Below, piece by piece: positions 18,835 through 28,161 of a stretch of DNA of 64,000 nt (position 1 is its first letter; each line of letters starts with the position of its first letter). Position numbers and translations under genes: made by a program. Origin of the DNA: Neptunitalea lumnitzerae. GTDB lineage: Bacteria > Bacteroidota > Bacteroidia > Flavobacteriales > Flavobacteriaceae. The stretch lies in assembly GCF_027924185.1 (NCBI RefSeq), contig NZ_BRVO01000002.1, positions 806,001 to 870,000 of the forward strand, written 5' to 3'. Below the pieces are notes generated by a model. The model worked only from the letters and a program-made list of their open reading frames with translations. It was not told where the DNA came from and ran no database searches.

Positions 18835-20568
18835 TTAGCTTAATCTACATTCTGATACACTAGATCCGGTTGGAATCATAGGGAATACATTATCTTCTTT
18901 TTCTACTACTACTTCTAGAAAATAAGCTCCGTCTGTAGCCATCATTTCATGAATAGCCGAAGCCAAATCTTCTCTTTTCGTTACTTTTTTAGCTGGAATA
19001 TGATATCCTTCAGCAATCTTTACAAAATCAGGATTAATCATTTCTGTAGAAGCATATCGTTTATCAAAAAACAGTTGTTGCCATTGACGTACCATTCCTA
19101 AAAACTCATTATTTAATACCACTATTTTCACTGGTATTTGTGTTTGGTAAATGGTACCTAACTCTTGAATAGTCATTTGATAACCACCATCACCTGCTAT
19201 AGCTACTACGGGTCTATCTGGTGCTCCCATGGCAGCTCCCATAGCTGCTGGCAACGCAAACCCCATAGTACCTAAACCACCGGAGGTTACATTGCTTTTA
19301 GACTTTTTAAATTTAGCATACCTACAGGCAAACATTTGGTGTTGCCCAACATCTGATACTACAATAGCCTCGTTCCCCGATTCTTTATTAATCTGATTAA
19401 TTACCTCTGCCATAGTTAGCCCCTCTTTGGTAGGCTCCATTTCAGGCTGAATCACTTTTTCAAATTCGATATCATATAACCTTTTGAATTCTGCAAACCA
19501 ATCTGGGTATTGCTTTTCTTCAATTAAAGGCATTATTTGAGACAATGTATCTTTTACATTTCCTAATACAGCTACATCTGCCTTTACATTTTTATCTATT
19601 TCCGCTGGGTCTATTTCAAAGTGAAGTACTTTAGCTTGTTTCGCATAGCGCGATAAATCTCCAGTAACTCTATCATCAAAACGCATCCCTAATGCAATAA
19701 GCACATCACACTCATTAGTTAATAAATTAGGTGCATAATTACCATGCATACCCACCATACCAACATTTAATGGATGGTCTGAATCTAATGCAGATAATCC
19801 TAACACGGTCCAAGCTGCAGGAATACCAGATTTTTCAATAAACGCTTTCAACTCGGCTTCTGCATTCCCAAGTAAAATTCCTTGTCCAAAAACAATCATA
19901 GGCTTTTTAGCACTATTAATTATCTTGGCAGCTTCTTCTAATTTTGCAGGCTCAATAGTAGGTACTGGTTTGTAACTACGTATAGCAGTGCATTTTTTAT
20001 ATTCAAACTCAAATTGTTGAAATTGAGCATCTTTTGTAATATCAATTAATACAGGACCTGGTCTACCCGATCTTGCTATATAAAAAGCTTTTGCTAAAAC
20101 ACTAGGTATATCATTCGCATCTGTAATTTGGCAATTCCATTTGGTAATTGGCGTAGAAATACCCACGATATCAGTTTCCTGAAAAGCATCAGAACCCAAT
20201 AACGGGCTAGCGACTTGCCCGGTAATACATACCACCGGATTAGAATCTATCTGAGCATCTGCTAACCCTGTAACCAAATTTGTTGCTCCTGGACCAGAAG
20301 TTGCGAATGCGACCCCTACTTTACCACTAACTCTGGCAAAGCCTTGAGCAGCGTGTATAGCTCCTTGTTCATGTCTGGTTAAAACATGATGTAACTCCTC
20401 CTGAAATTTAAATAATTCATCATATACAGGCATAATAGCACCTCCGGGATAACCGTAAACAGTATGTACCCCTTCAGCCAACAAACAATGGATTACCGCT
20501 TCCGATCCAGTAATCTTTATTTTCTTTTGCGTATTTGTGGTTTCGCTTTTCATTGTTTTTGTTTCCAT
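18835..20568 (-). CDS. ilvB: Acetolactate synthase large (catalytic) subunit
   Basis: 577 residues. Thiamine diphosphate enzyme signatures: GYPGGAIMPVYDELF early, RHEQGAIHAAQGFARVSGKVG with the cofactor-activating Glu, and near the C-terminus AGDGGYQMTIQELGT...NNEFLGMVRQWQ for Mg-diphosphate binding. It joins pyruvate with pyruvate or 2-oxobutanoate. The start could be Met1 or Met6 of METKTMKSE; both lie in the gap after ilvD, which ends 15 nt upstream. The gene sits between ilvD and ilvN in one operon. Confidence 0.95.
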   Translation of the reverse strand: METKTMKSETTNTQKKIKITGSEAVIHCLLAEGVHTVYGYPGGAIMPVYDELFKFQEELHHVLTRHEQGAIHAAQGFARVSGKVGVAFATSGPGATNLVTGLADAQIDSNPVVCITGQVASPLLGSDAFQETDIVGISTPITKWNCQITDANDIPSVLAKAFYIARSGRPGPVLIDITKDAQFQQFEFEYKKCTAIRSYKPVPTIEPAKLEEAAKIINSAKKPMIVFGQGILLGNAEAELKAFIEKSGIPAAWTVLGLSALDSDHPLNVGMVGMHGNYAPNLLTNECDVLIALGMRFDDRVTGDLSRYAKQAKVLHFEIDPAEIDKNVKADVAVLGNVKDTLSQIMPLIEEKQYPDWFAEFKRLYDIEFEKVIQPEMEPTKEGLTMAEVINQINKESGNEAIVVSDVGQHQMFACRYAKFKKSKSNVTSGGLGTMGFALPAAMGAAMGAPDRPVVAIAGDGGYQMTIQELGTIYQTQIPVKIVVLNNEFLGMVRQWQQLFFDKRYASTEMINPDFVKIAEGYHIPAKKVTKREDLASAIHEMMATDGAYFLEVVVEKEDNVFPMIPTGSSVSECRLS

Positions 20569-20583
20569 AAATCAAACTACAAA

Positions 20584-22260
20584 TTAAAATATATCGGTAA
20601 CACAGCCTTGCGCTGCAGACGATACCGTTCTTGCATATTTATATAAACTACCAGTTTTTATTTTTAACTCTGGTTGCACCCAGTTCGCTTTTCGTTTTGC
20701 TAGTTCTTCCTCACTAACTTCCATGTTAATAGTATTTTTAACAGCATCAATGGTTATAATATCTCCATCTTGTACCAAAGCAATACCACCACCTACTTGC
20801 GCCTCTGGCGATACATGCCCCACAACAAAACCGTGAGAACCTCCTGAAAATCTACCATCGGTAATTAAAGCTACATCTTTTCCTAAACCAGCTCCCATAA
20901 TAGCCGATGTTGGTTTTAACATCTCTGGCATACCTGGTGCACCTTTAGGTCCTTCATATCTAATAACTACTACATCTCCTTTTTCTACTTTTCCGTTTTT
21001 AATACCTTCATTTACCGCTACCTCACTATTAAAAACTTTGGCTTTTCCGGTAAAAGCTAATCCTTCTTTCCCGGTTATTTTTGCTACTGCGCCTTCTGTG
21101 GCAAGGTTACCGTATAGCACACGAATGTGTCCAGTCTCTTTAATTGGCTGGTCTACTGTTTTAATAATCTCTTGTCCTTCTATTAAATCAGGAGCGTCCA
21201 ATAGATTTTCTGCAATGGTTTTTCCAGTAACCGTCATACAGTCTCCATGCAACATCCCTTGTTTAAGCATGTATTTAAGTACTGCAGGCACCCCACCTAC
21301 TTTATGTAAATCTTCCATAACAAACTTACCACTAGGTTTAAGGTCTGCCAAGAAAGGGGTAGTCTCACTAATTCTAGTAATATCTTCTAGAGTAAAATCT
21401 ACTTCAGCAGCATGAGCTATAGCCATAAAGTGTAGTACGGCATTGGTAGAACCTCCTAATACGGTTACCAATCTAAAAGCATTTTCTAATGACTTTTTAG
21501 TAACAATATCTCTTGGTTTAATATCTTCTTTTAAAAGGTGTAGTAAAGCCGCTCCTGCTGCTTCACAATCGGCACCTTTTTTAGCGTTTTCTGCTGGTAT
21601 AGAAGAATTAAAAGGCATGGACATTCCCATAGCCTCAATAGCCGATGCCATTGTATTAGCAGTATACATACCCCCACAAGCACCCGCACCAGGGCAAGCT
21701 TTGTGAATTACTTCTTTAAACTCTTTTTGGTCTATAGTACCTGCTACTTTTTGTCCGTATGCTTCAAAAGCAGAGATAATATCAAGTTTCTTGTTATTAT
21801 GACATCCAGGAGCAATAGTACCTCCATACACTAAAATAGAAGGCCTGTTTAAACGTAATTGCGCCATTAATGCACCCGGCATATTTTTATCACATCCCAC
21901 TACGGTTACCAAACCGTCATAACTCATAGCTTCTACTACGGTTTCAATAGAGTCGGCAATAATATCTCTTGATGGTAATGAGAAACGCATACCAGGAGTA
22001 CCATTAGAAATACCATCACTAACACCAATGGTATTAAAAATAAGGCTTACTAAATTGGTAGACTCTACTCCTTTTTTTACATCTACCGCTAATTTGTTCA
22101 AATGTACATTACACGGGTTTCCTTCATACCCCGTACTGGCAATTCCTACAAAAGGTTTTTGTAAATCTTCATCGGTTAACCCCAGCGCATGTAACATGGC
22201 TTGGGCAGCCGGTAATGTATCGTTCTGAGTAACTATCTTACTATATTTGTTTAAACTCAT
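20584..22260 (-). CDS. ilvD: Dihydroxy-acid dehydratase
   Basis: 558 residues. The iron-sulphur ligands of the IlvD/Edd family are Cys50 (YEGNPCNVH), Cys123 ([10 protein letters not shown]) and Cys195 ([12 protein letters not shown]). Three cysteines in this arrangement fit the [2Fe-2S] class of the family. It dehydrates 2,3-dihydroxy acids to the 2-oxo acids of valine and isoleucine. It is the first structural gene of the operon; the 292 nt upstream carry a leader peptide, an attenuator terminator and a long untranslated stretch, so expression is likely controlled before this gene. Confidence 0.95.
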   Translation of the reverse strand: MSLNKYSKIVTQNDTLPAAQAMLHALGLTDEDLQKPFVGIASTGYEGNPCNVHLNKLAVDVKKGVESTNLVSLIFNTIGVSDGISNGTPGMRFSLPSRDIIADSIETVVEAMSYDGLVTVVGCDKNMPGALMAQLRLNRPSILVYGGTIAPGCHNNKKLDIISAFEAYGQKVAGTIDQKEFKEVIHKACPGAGACGGMYTANTMASAIEAMGMSMPFNSSIPAENAKKGADCEAAGAALLHLLKEDIKPRDIVTKKSLENAFRLVTVLGGSTNAVLHFMAIAHAAEVDFTLEDITRISETTPFLADLKPSGKFVMEDLHKVGGVPAVLKYMLKQGMLHGDCMTVTGKTIAENLLDAPDLIEGQEIIKTVDQPIKETGHIRVLYGNLATEGAVAKITGKEGLAFTGKAKVFNSEVAVNEGIKNGKVEKGDVVVIRYEGPKGAPGMPEMLKPTSAIMGAGLGKDVALITDGRFSGGSHGFVVGHVSPEAQVGGGIALVQDGDIITIDAVKNTINMEVSEEELAKRKANWVQPELKIKTGSLYKYARTVSSAAQGCVTDIF

Positions 22261-22429
22261 TATTTATGTTAAATCTTTGAATTATTTCTAAGTTATATCA
22301 AATTTATTAGGTTTCCTTTCTTGCATCTTCCTATAAACGCAAAGCTGTTTAAATCCAAATTACAAATTATTTTATTAAAATATTGAAAATCAGTGATTTA
22401 AATCATTTTTTTCAATTACATCCAAGAGC

Positions 22430-22468
22430 AAAAAAAAGCCTGCAATCTTGTTATAGATGCAGGCTTTT
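22430..22468 (-). terminator. Attenuator terminator in the ilv leader
   Basis: On the minus strand: AAAAGCCTGCA, a 13-nt loop, TGCAGGCTTTT and a run of eight T. It lies 25 nt after the leader peptide stop and 162 nt before ilvD. Its 5' arm contains CTGCATC (22462-22456), exactly complementary to GATGCAG at 22494-22488, which begins within the leader stop codon; the two pairings exclude each other. Confidence 0.82.
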
Positions 22469-22492
22469 CATTATATCCAATACCAAACTGCA

Positions 22493-22552
22493 TCACTCCA
22501 TTTTTGGAATAATAATGCTAATTCGGATGACGTTTCTTTTATTGTTCTTCAT
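22493..22552 (-). CDS. Isoleucine/valine-rich leader peptide of the ilv operon
   Basis: A 20-codon ORF on the minus strand: MKNNKRNVIRISIIIPKME, stop TGA. Five Ile codons (ATC, ATT and an ATT-ATT-ATT run) and one Val codon fall in residues 8-15. It lies 233 nt before ilvD, directly ahead of an intrinsic terminator. A ribosome stalled at the Ile run would leave the GATGCAG segment beginning at the stop codon free to pair with the terminator's 5' arm; a ribosome that reaches the stop would cover it. This is the layout of classical amino acid operon attenuation. A near-match -7 element (TAATATTG, 22567-22560) sits just upstream of the ATG, so the 5' UTR would be very short. Confidence 0.78.
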   Translation of the reverse strand: MKNNKRNVIRISIIIPKME

Positions 22553-22609
22553 GTATTATCAATATTAAAAATTATTTTTAACTTAAGCTACTAATTCAAC
22601 TAAAAAATT

Positions 22610-23950
22610 GTGTCTACACTAAATAAAACATATCCTTCTGTAGCTGTGCGTGTTGCACTTTTAAAAAAGCTAAAAACCCAAATTAAAAAACAAGAAAAAG
22701 AGATTTGCGAAGCACTTGCAAAAGACTTAGGAAAGCCAACTTTTGAAAGTATGCTTACCGAAACACAATTTGTTTTAGCTGAATTAAGACATACGATTAA
22801 ACATTTAAGAGGTTGGGCTGTACCGAAACGTATACCGGGTAGTATGCTTAATTTTCCGGCTAAAGAATATATTTACCAACACCCTTATGGACGTGTTTTA
22901 ATTTTTGCCCCTTGGAACTATCCATTTCAACTTACACTGGCTCCTCTTATTGGTGCTGTTGCTGCAGGGAATAGCGTTGTTTTAAAACCTTCTGAAATGG
23001 CACCCAATACTGGGGCAGTAATAAAAGATATACTTACCAAGGTATTTGATATTAAGTTTGTCACTGTTATTGAAGGTGGCCCACTTCTGGCTAAAGAACT
23101 TCTTAAACAGCAATGGGACTATATTTTCTATACAGGTAGCACTGCTATAGGTAAAGAGATTTACCAAGCAGCTGCAAAAAATTTAACTCCGGTTACTTTA
23201 GAGCTTGGCGGTAAAAGCCCTTGTATTGTTCACGAGTCGGCTTCTTTAAAAGTAGCAGCAAAACGAATAGCCTGGGGTAAATTTGTAAATACCGGACAAA
23301 CCTGTGTGGCCCCCGATTTTGTATTAGTTCATGAAAGTGTAAAGCAACAATTTACACAGTACCTGATAAGTGCTATTAAAGATTTATATGGGGAAAACCC
23401 AGAAGAAAATACTGACTACGGTAAAATTATTAATAAGAAACACTTTCAGCGTTTGATAGGTTACCTTGAAGGTACTAAAATCTCCCATGGAGGTACAAGC
23501 AATGAAACTTCTTTATATATAGCCCCAACGGTGGTTGACAATCCATCTTTACAAAGTGCTGTAATGAGTGAGGAAATATTTGGCCCCATACTGCCTATTA
23601 TTAGTTATACCTATGAGAAGGATTTAGATACTATTCTAAAAAAGTACGAGCATTCTTTAGCCTTATATGTATTTGCTAACAACAAAGAATTTACCAATGC
23701 TATTATAGAAAATTATGCTTTTGGAGGAGGTTGTATTAACGACACCCTAGTGCATTTAGTTAACAACCAATTGCCTTTTGGTGGTATAGGGAACAGTGGA
23801 ATTGGCAAATACCACGGAAAATACTCCTTTGATACGTTTAGTCATTCTAAAGCTATCGTGAAACGTAGTAAGCTTGAAAACCCGCTACGCTATGCCCCAT
23901 ATAAAAAGAAAACTAAACTTATAAAGTTATTGTATCGATTTATTAACTAA
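22610..23950 (+). CDS. Aldehyde dehydrogenase, class 3-like
   Basis: 446 residues. Catalytic Cys232 lies in NTGQTCVAPD, the base Glu198 in VTLELGGKSP, and the oxyanion Asn in PWNYPFQL at 101-108. The short N-terminus and the basic C-terminal tail fit the class 3 / fatty aldehyde dehydrogenase group, which oxidises medium- and long-chain or aromatic aldehydes with NAD(P). The start is GTG at 22610: a stop codon lies three codons upstream in frame and no ATG is available. It is transcribed away from the ilv operon with 57 nt between its start and the leader peptide start, so the two promoters are packed back to back. Confidence 0.85.
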   Translation: MSTLNKTYPSVAVRVALLKKLKTQIKKQEKEICEALAKDLGKPTFESMLTETQFVLAELRHTIKHLRGWAVPKRIPGSMLNFPAKEYIYQHPYGRVLIFAPWNYPFQLTLAPLIGAVAAGNSVVLKPSEMAPNTGAVIKDILTKVFDIKFVTVIEGGPLLAKELLKQQWDYIFYTGSTAIGKEIYQAAAKNLTPVTLELGGKSPCIVHESASLKVAAKRIAWGKFVNTGQTCVAPDFVLVHESVKQQFTQYLISAIKDLYGENPEENTDYGKIINKKHFQRLIGYLEGTKISHGGTSNETSLYIAPTVVDNPSLQSAVMSEEIFGPILPIISYTYEKDLDTILKKYEHSLALYVFANNKEFTNAIIENYAFGGGCINDTLVHLVNNQLPFGGIGNSGIGKYHGKYSFDTFSHSKAIVKRSKLENPLRYAPYKKKTKLIKLLYRFIN

Positions 23951-23985
23951 ACCTGCTACATTTTTTGATCTATTAACTTCAAGAC

Positions 23986-24103
23986 CGTCAATTCGAGTAA
24001 AAATAGGATACTATTTTTGTATCGAGAATAGGGCTTGAAACTAAAGTGTAGTTCTCGATACAATTTTGCTTCGATTCTCTACACAAAATCACTCGAACTG
24101 ACG
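23986..24103. repeat. 118-bp palindromic element with terminal and internal inverted repeats
   Basis: The ends CGTCAATTCGAGT (23986-23998) and ACTCGAACTGACG (24091-24103) are complementary at 12 of 13 positions. Inside, TGTATCGAGAA (24018-24028) and TTCTCGATACA (24052-24062) are perfectly complementary. It lies between the convergent ALDH and yifB genes, codes for nothing and resembles small dispersed palindromic elements of Flavobacteriia. It may also help terminate transcription. Confidence 0.7.
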
Positions 24104-24144
24104 TATTTTTAATTTCTAAATACTCTACATTATTAATATCATAC

Positions 24145-25683
24145 CTACCCCAACCAACCATCTCTATCTAAACTACGGTACTGAATAGCTTCACTAATAT
24201 GATGACCTAAAACAGCTTCCGAAGTATCTAAATCGGCAATGGTACGTGCTACTTTTAAAATACGATCGTACGCTCTGGCCGATAAATTCAACCGCTGCAT
24301 GGCATTTTTTAACAAGTCTAAAGAGGCATCGTCTAGTGCACAATAGGCTCGTATTTGCTTGGTATTCATTTGCGCATTGTAATGTATGTTGGGTAGCTCT
24401 TCAAACCGTTGGGTTTGTAGTTCTCTTGCTTTCATCACCCGTTCTCTAATAGCTACACTACTTTCGGCTTTGTCTGTAGACGATAGTTTTTCAAACGGTA
24501 CAGGGGTTACCTCAATATGAATGTCGATACGGTCTAACAACGGCCCCGATATTTTACCTAAATACCGTTGCATTTCTGCAGGTGATGAAGACACTGGCGC
24601 ATCTGGGTCGTTAAAATAACCTCCCGGACTCGGGTTCATACTAGCTACCAACATAAAAGAAGATGGATAAGTGACTGTGAATTTAGCTCGGGAAATGGTT
24701 ACCTCTCTATCTTCCAAAGGTTGGCGCATAACTTCTAATACCGACCGTTTAAATTCTGGCAACTCATCTAAAAACAATACCCCATTGTGTGACAGTGATA
24801 TTTCTCCCGGTTGCGGATATGTACCACCACCTACTAGGGCTACATCTGATATGGTATGGTGTGGTGCCCTAAACGGACGTTGACTTAGCAAACCAATATC
24901 TTTTACCTTACCTACTACACTATGTATTTTGGTAGTTTCTAATGCCTCATGTAAGGTCATAGGCGGCAATATACTAGGAAGCCGCTTGGCTAACATGGTT
25001 TTACCAGAACCTGGTGGACCTATTAAAATAATATTATGTCCACCCGCAGCGGCAATTTCCATACAGCGTTTAATACTCTCCTGCCCTTTTACATCTGCAA
25101 AATCAAATTCGGGAAAATCAAGGTTTTTGTAAAACTGCTCACGGGTATTAATAATGGTAGGTTGTAAGGTTGTAGTTCCCTCAAAAAATTCAATTACTTC
25201 TGTAATATTACTTACTCCGTATACCTCTAAATCATTTACAATAGCAGCTTCTTTTGCATTGGCTATGGGTAATATAAAGCCTTTAACCCCTTCTTGTCGA
25301 GCTTTAATAGCAATTGGAAGTGCTCCCGTAATGGGTTGTACACTACCGTCTAAAGAAAGTTCTCCCATAATCAGGTAATCCTCTACCGAATGTTTTAATT
25401 TAATTTGGTTGCTTGCTGCCAGTATTCCCATTGCTAGAGTAAGGTCATAGGCAGACCCTTCCTTCCGTAAATCGGCAGGTGCCATGTTAATGGTTATCTT
25501 CTTTCCTGGTATTTTATAGCTGTTATTTTGCAGTGCCGCTGCAATACGGTAATTACTTTCTTTAATCGCATTATCTGGTAATCCTACCAAGTGGTACCCA
25601 ATGCCTTTATTAATATCTACTTCTACAGTAATAGTAGTAGCTTCTACCCCAAATACAGCACTCCCAAAAACCTTTATAAGCAT
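24145..25683 (-). CDS. YifB-family Mg chelatase-like AAA ATPase
   Basis: 512 residues from the ATG at 25683, the normal YifB/ComM length. The N-terminal domain starts MLIKVFGSAVFGVEA (family hallmark), followed by the AAA core with Walker A GPPGSGKT, Walker B VLFLDELPEF and the C-terminal chelatase-like lid. ComM, the best-studied member, is a helicase aiding branch migration in natural transformation. The frame can be extended upstream to 25959, but the added 92 residues have no family similarity and overlap the divergent DoxX gene, so the internal ATG is chosen. Confidence 0.9.
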   Translation of the reverse strand: MLIKVFGSAVFGVEATTITVEVDINKGIGYHLVGLPDNAIKESNYRIAAALQNNSYKIPGKKITINMAPADLRKEGSAYDLTLAMGILAASNQIKLKHSVEDYLIMGELSLDGSVQPITGALPIAIKARQEGVKGFILPIANAKEAAIVNDLEVYGVSNITEVIEFFEGTTTLQPTIINTREQFYKNLDFPEFDFADVKGQESIKRCMEIAAAGGHNIILIGPPGSGKTMLAKRLPSILPPMTLHEALETTKIHSVVGKVKDIGLLSQRPFRAPHHTISDVALVGGGTYPQPGEISLSHNGVLFLDELPEFKRSVLEVMRQPLEDREVTISRAKFTVTYPSSFMLVASMNPSPGGYFNDPDAPVSSSPAEMQRYLGKISGPLLDRIDIHIEVTPVPFEKLSSTDKAESSVAIRERVMKARELQTQRFEELPNIHYNAQMNTKQIRAYCALDDASLDLLKNAMQRLNLSARAYDRILKVARTIADLDTSEAVLGHHISEAIQYRSLDRDGWLG

Positions 25684-25879
25684 TCTATGTATATTTAAAA
25701 TAACCCACCTTGCAGGTAAACCTACAAAGCATCTATAATCATATTTATCAAGTAAAAATAAAGGGATTCCCGCATCTATACTTACGGTAATACGTAAACT
25801 ATCGCTGTAAACGTAAGGTATTAGTATTTGTCGAAAAATCTTCTTACATTTATATCGTACACGATTTAAATTAAAAACT

Positions 25880-26308
25880 ATGAAAGCATACTCCAAAACG
25901 TCAACAACACAGAACATATTCAGAATACTACTAGGAGGCCTTATGGTACTTGCCGCCATAGGTCACATGACTTTTCAACGGGAAGAGTTTCAAGCTCAGG
26001 TACCAGATTGGGTACCGCTTTCTAAAGACTTTGTAGTTATAGCCTCAGGTATTGCCGAATTATTATTAGGTGGTGCCATGGTATTTTACTATAAAAAGAA
26101 AGTATATGTAGGTATAGCTTTAGCTATTTTCTACGTGCTTATATTTCCTGGTAACATAGCCCAATATGTAAACCATACCGATGCCTTTGGGTTAGATACA
26201 GACAAGGCTAGATTGATTCGGTTATTCTTTCAGCCGGTTTTAATTCTTTGGGCATTATGGAGTACCGGAGCCTTAAAAATATTGACACAAAAAAAGCCGA
26301 ATCAATGA
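25880..26308 (+). CDS. DoxX-family membrane protein
   Basis: 142 residues with four predicted membrane helices (about 10-30, 50-70, 75-95, 112-132) and a short, basic cytoplasmic N-terminus. The pattern ILLGGLMVLAAIGHMTF, then VPLSKDFVVIASGIAELLLG, is that of small DoxX/DUF4870-like proteins. The function is unknown; relatives are linked to redox homeostasis. It is divergent from yifB. Its TGA stop lies within the stem-loop of the downstream terminator, leaving essentially no 3' UTR. Confidence 0.75.
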   Translation: MKAYSKTSTTQNIFRILLGGLMVLAAIGHMTFQREEFQAQVPDWVPLSKDFVVIASGIAELLLGGAMVFYYKKKVYVGIALAIFYVLIFPGNIAQYVNHTDAFGLDTDKARLIRLFFQPVLILWALWSTGALKILTQKKPNQ

Positions 26309-26318
26309 TTCGGCTTTT
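26292..26318. terminator. Bidirectional intrinsic terminator overlapping the DoxX stop codon
   Basis: AAAAGCCGAATCA and TGATTCGGCTTTT form a near-perfect stem between the convergent DoxX and symporter genes. The TGA that ends the DoxX gene (26306-26308) is part of the 3' arm. Confidence 0.82.
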
Positions 26319-26339
26319 CTATATATGTTAAATGTAAGC

Positions 26340-27995
26340 TTATTTAGCGCTCCAGAACATCGCGTATAAGAATGCTAAAATAATCATCACAGCAAAAGCT
26401 CCAATATTAAATACACTTCCTGTTTTAAACAGTCCGCCACCTAAATCAATTCCTTTAGGACTATCTTCTCCTTTACCTTCAGATAAACTTACTGCAGCAA
26501 TAATAATAGAAGTGATAATAAGTGTAAGTCCCATTTGGTTCATAAACGGAATATTTACAAACAAAGGTCCTTCTAACCAACCATGCTGACCAATTTTAAA
26601 GTAAAATGCAATAGGAAGTGACACTAAAGCACCTACAATAGCTCCTTTGTTGGTCGTTTTCTTCCAGAATAAACCTAACAAGAAAATAGCCAAAATACCA
26701 GGACTCACAAGACCTGTATATTCTTGAATAAACTGGAATGCCTGATCAATCCCTCCTAATAACGGAGCCATAGCACAACCAATTACCAACGCTACAGCAG
26801 CAGAAATTCTACCTACATTTACAGTAGTTCTATCGCTTGCCTTAGGGTTAATGTATTGTTTATAAATATCCATTGTAAAGATGGTAGATGTAGAGTTAAG
26901 CATAGATGCTAATGATGATACCACTGCGGCAGCTAATGCAGCAAACGCCACCCCTTTAAGTCCTACTGGTAAAAACTGTAGTAACCACGGGTAAGCTTCA
27001 TCTGGCTTACCAAGTTCACTTTGTATTCCTAAATCCGTTATTTTACTTAAAAATTCCGGATCTTTATTTAGTAAAACATAAGCTGCTATACCTGGAATTA
27101 CTACCACAAAAGGAATTATTAACTTTAAGCCGGCAGCCATTAAAATACCTCTTTGTGATTCTTTTAAGGATTTAGCTGCCAACGTTCTTTGAATAATGTA
27201 CTGGTTAAAGCCCCAATAGTACAAGTTAGCAACCCACATACCTCCTACTAATACCCATATACCTGGTAATTTATCATAATCATCATAAGTCTTATCAAGA
27301 ATCATAGCAAAATGCTTAGGTGCTTTTTCTGTAATAATTTCAAAACCTTTAACAATACCGCCTCCATCAGATACGGTATTTAAAGCAAGGTATGTAGTAA
27401 TAACACCTCCTAGTACCAAGAAAACTACTTGAATAACATCGGTCCAAGCAACCGCTGAAAGTCCACCATATAAAGAATAAGCAGCCGCAAATAAAGCTAA
27501 ACCAATAACCCCATACATCAACGGAACTCCCATAATAGTTTGTATTGCTAAAGCCCCTAAGTATAATACAGAAGCTAAGTTTACAAACACATAAAGTGCA
27601 ATCCAGAAAACTGCTAAAATAGTTTTCAGGTTGGTTGAATATCTTTTCTCAATAAATTCAGGAATGGTATATAATCCTTTGTTTATGAATACCGGTAAAA
27701 AATACTTACCTACAATAATTAAAGTTAAAGCAGCCATCCACTCATACGATGCAATAGCCAATCCGGTTGCGTAACCAGATCCTGACATTCCTATAAATTG
27801 TTCAGCTGAAATATTTGCTGCTATAAGGGAAGCACCAATTGCCCACCACGGTAATGATTTGCTTGCTAAGAAGTAATCTTCGGCATTACGATCCTGCCCT
27901 TTTTTACCTCTAGATACGAACAAACCTACTCCTAGAATTAATACTGCATATCCAATGAATACAATATAATCCCAAAATTCAAAAGTTGAACTCAT
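26340..27995 (-). CDS. Sodium/solute symporter, SSS family (sodium/sugar type)
   Basis: 551 residues, about 14 membrane helices. It begins FEFWDYIVFIGYAVLILGVGLFVSR, contains the sodium-site regions NISAEQFIGMSGSGYATG (about 60-77) and AALAAAVVSSLASMLNSTSTIF (about 350-371) typical of vSGLT-like transporters, and a tryptophan- and asparagine-rich WVANLYYWGFNQYIIQRTL segment. The likely role is sodium-driven uptake of a sugar or related polyol in the inner membrane; the substrate cannot be read from the sequence. It stands alone between a terminator and a 166-nt gap upstream. Confidence 0.87.
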   Translation of the reverse strand: MSSTFEFWDYIVFIGYAVLILGVGLFVSRGKKGQDRNAEDYFLASKSLPWWAIGASLIAANISAEQFIGMSGSGYATGLAIASYEWMAALTLIIVGKYFLPVFINKGLYTIPEFIEKRYSTNLKTILAVFWIALYVFVNLASVLYLGALAIQTIMGVPLMYGVIGLALFAAAYSLYGGLSAVAWTDVIQVVFLVLGGVITTYLALNTVSDGGGIVKGFEIITEKAPKHFAMILDKTYDDYDKLPGIWVLVGGMWVANLYYWGFNQYIIQRTLAAKSLKESQRGILMAAGLKLIIPFVVVIPGIAAYVLLNKDPEFLSKITDLGIQSELGKPDEAYPWLLQFLPVGLKGVAFAALAAAVVSSLASMLNSTSTIFTMDIYKQYINPKASDRTTVNVGRISAAVALVIGCAMAPLLGGIDQAFQFIQEYTGLVSPGILAIFLLGLFWKKTTNKGAIVGALVSLPIAFYFKIGQHGWLEGPLFVNIPFMNQMGLTLIITSIIIAAVSLSEGKGEDSPKGIDLGGGLFKTGSVFNIGAFAVMIILAFLYAMFWSAK

Positions 27996-28105
27996 AATCT
28001 TACATTAGTTAGTATAGTTAGATAATTTAATTTGATTTGTAAAAATAATTATTTTGACAAAATAAGCCGCATGAAATTGAAGTATTATAAAATAACACCT
28101 GTAAT

Positions 28106-28138
28106 AATTAATAAATGTAAAAAACACATTTATTAATT
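28106..28138. terminator. AT-only 13-bp inverted repeat, possible weak terminator
   Basis: AATTAATAAATGT and ACATTTATTAATT are perfectly complementary around a 7-nt A-rich loop. It follows the CocE/NonD hydrolase gene on the minus strand but has no clear T tract, so termination is uncertain. Confidence 0.45.
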
Positions 28139-28161
28139 AGTCATCAGCCTTAGTTTGTGCC

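Noticed and set aside
22383-22568. 61-codon plus-strand ORF upstream of the aldehyde dehydrogenase
   Set aside because: It is antisense to the ilv leader and attenuator, which explain the sequence better.
25684-25959. 92-codon N-terminal extension of yifB
   Set aside because: YifB proteins begin at MLIKVFGSAVFG; the extension has no family similarity and overlaps the start of the divergent DoxX gene.
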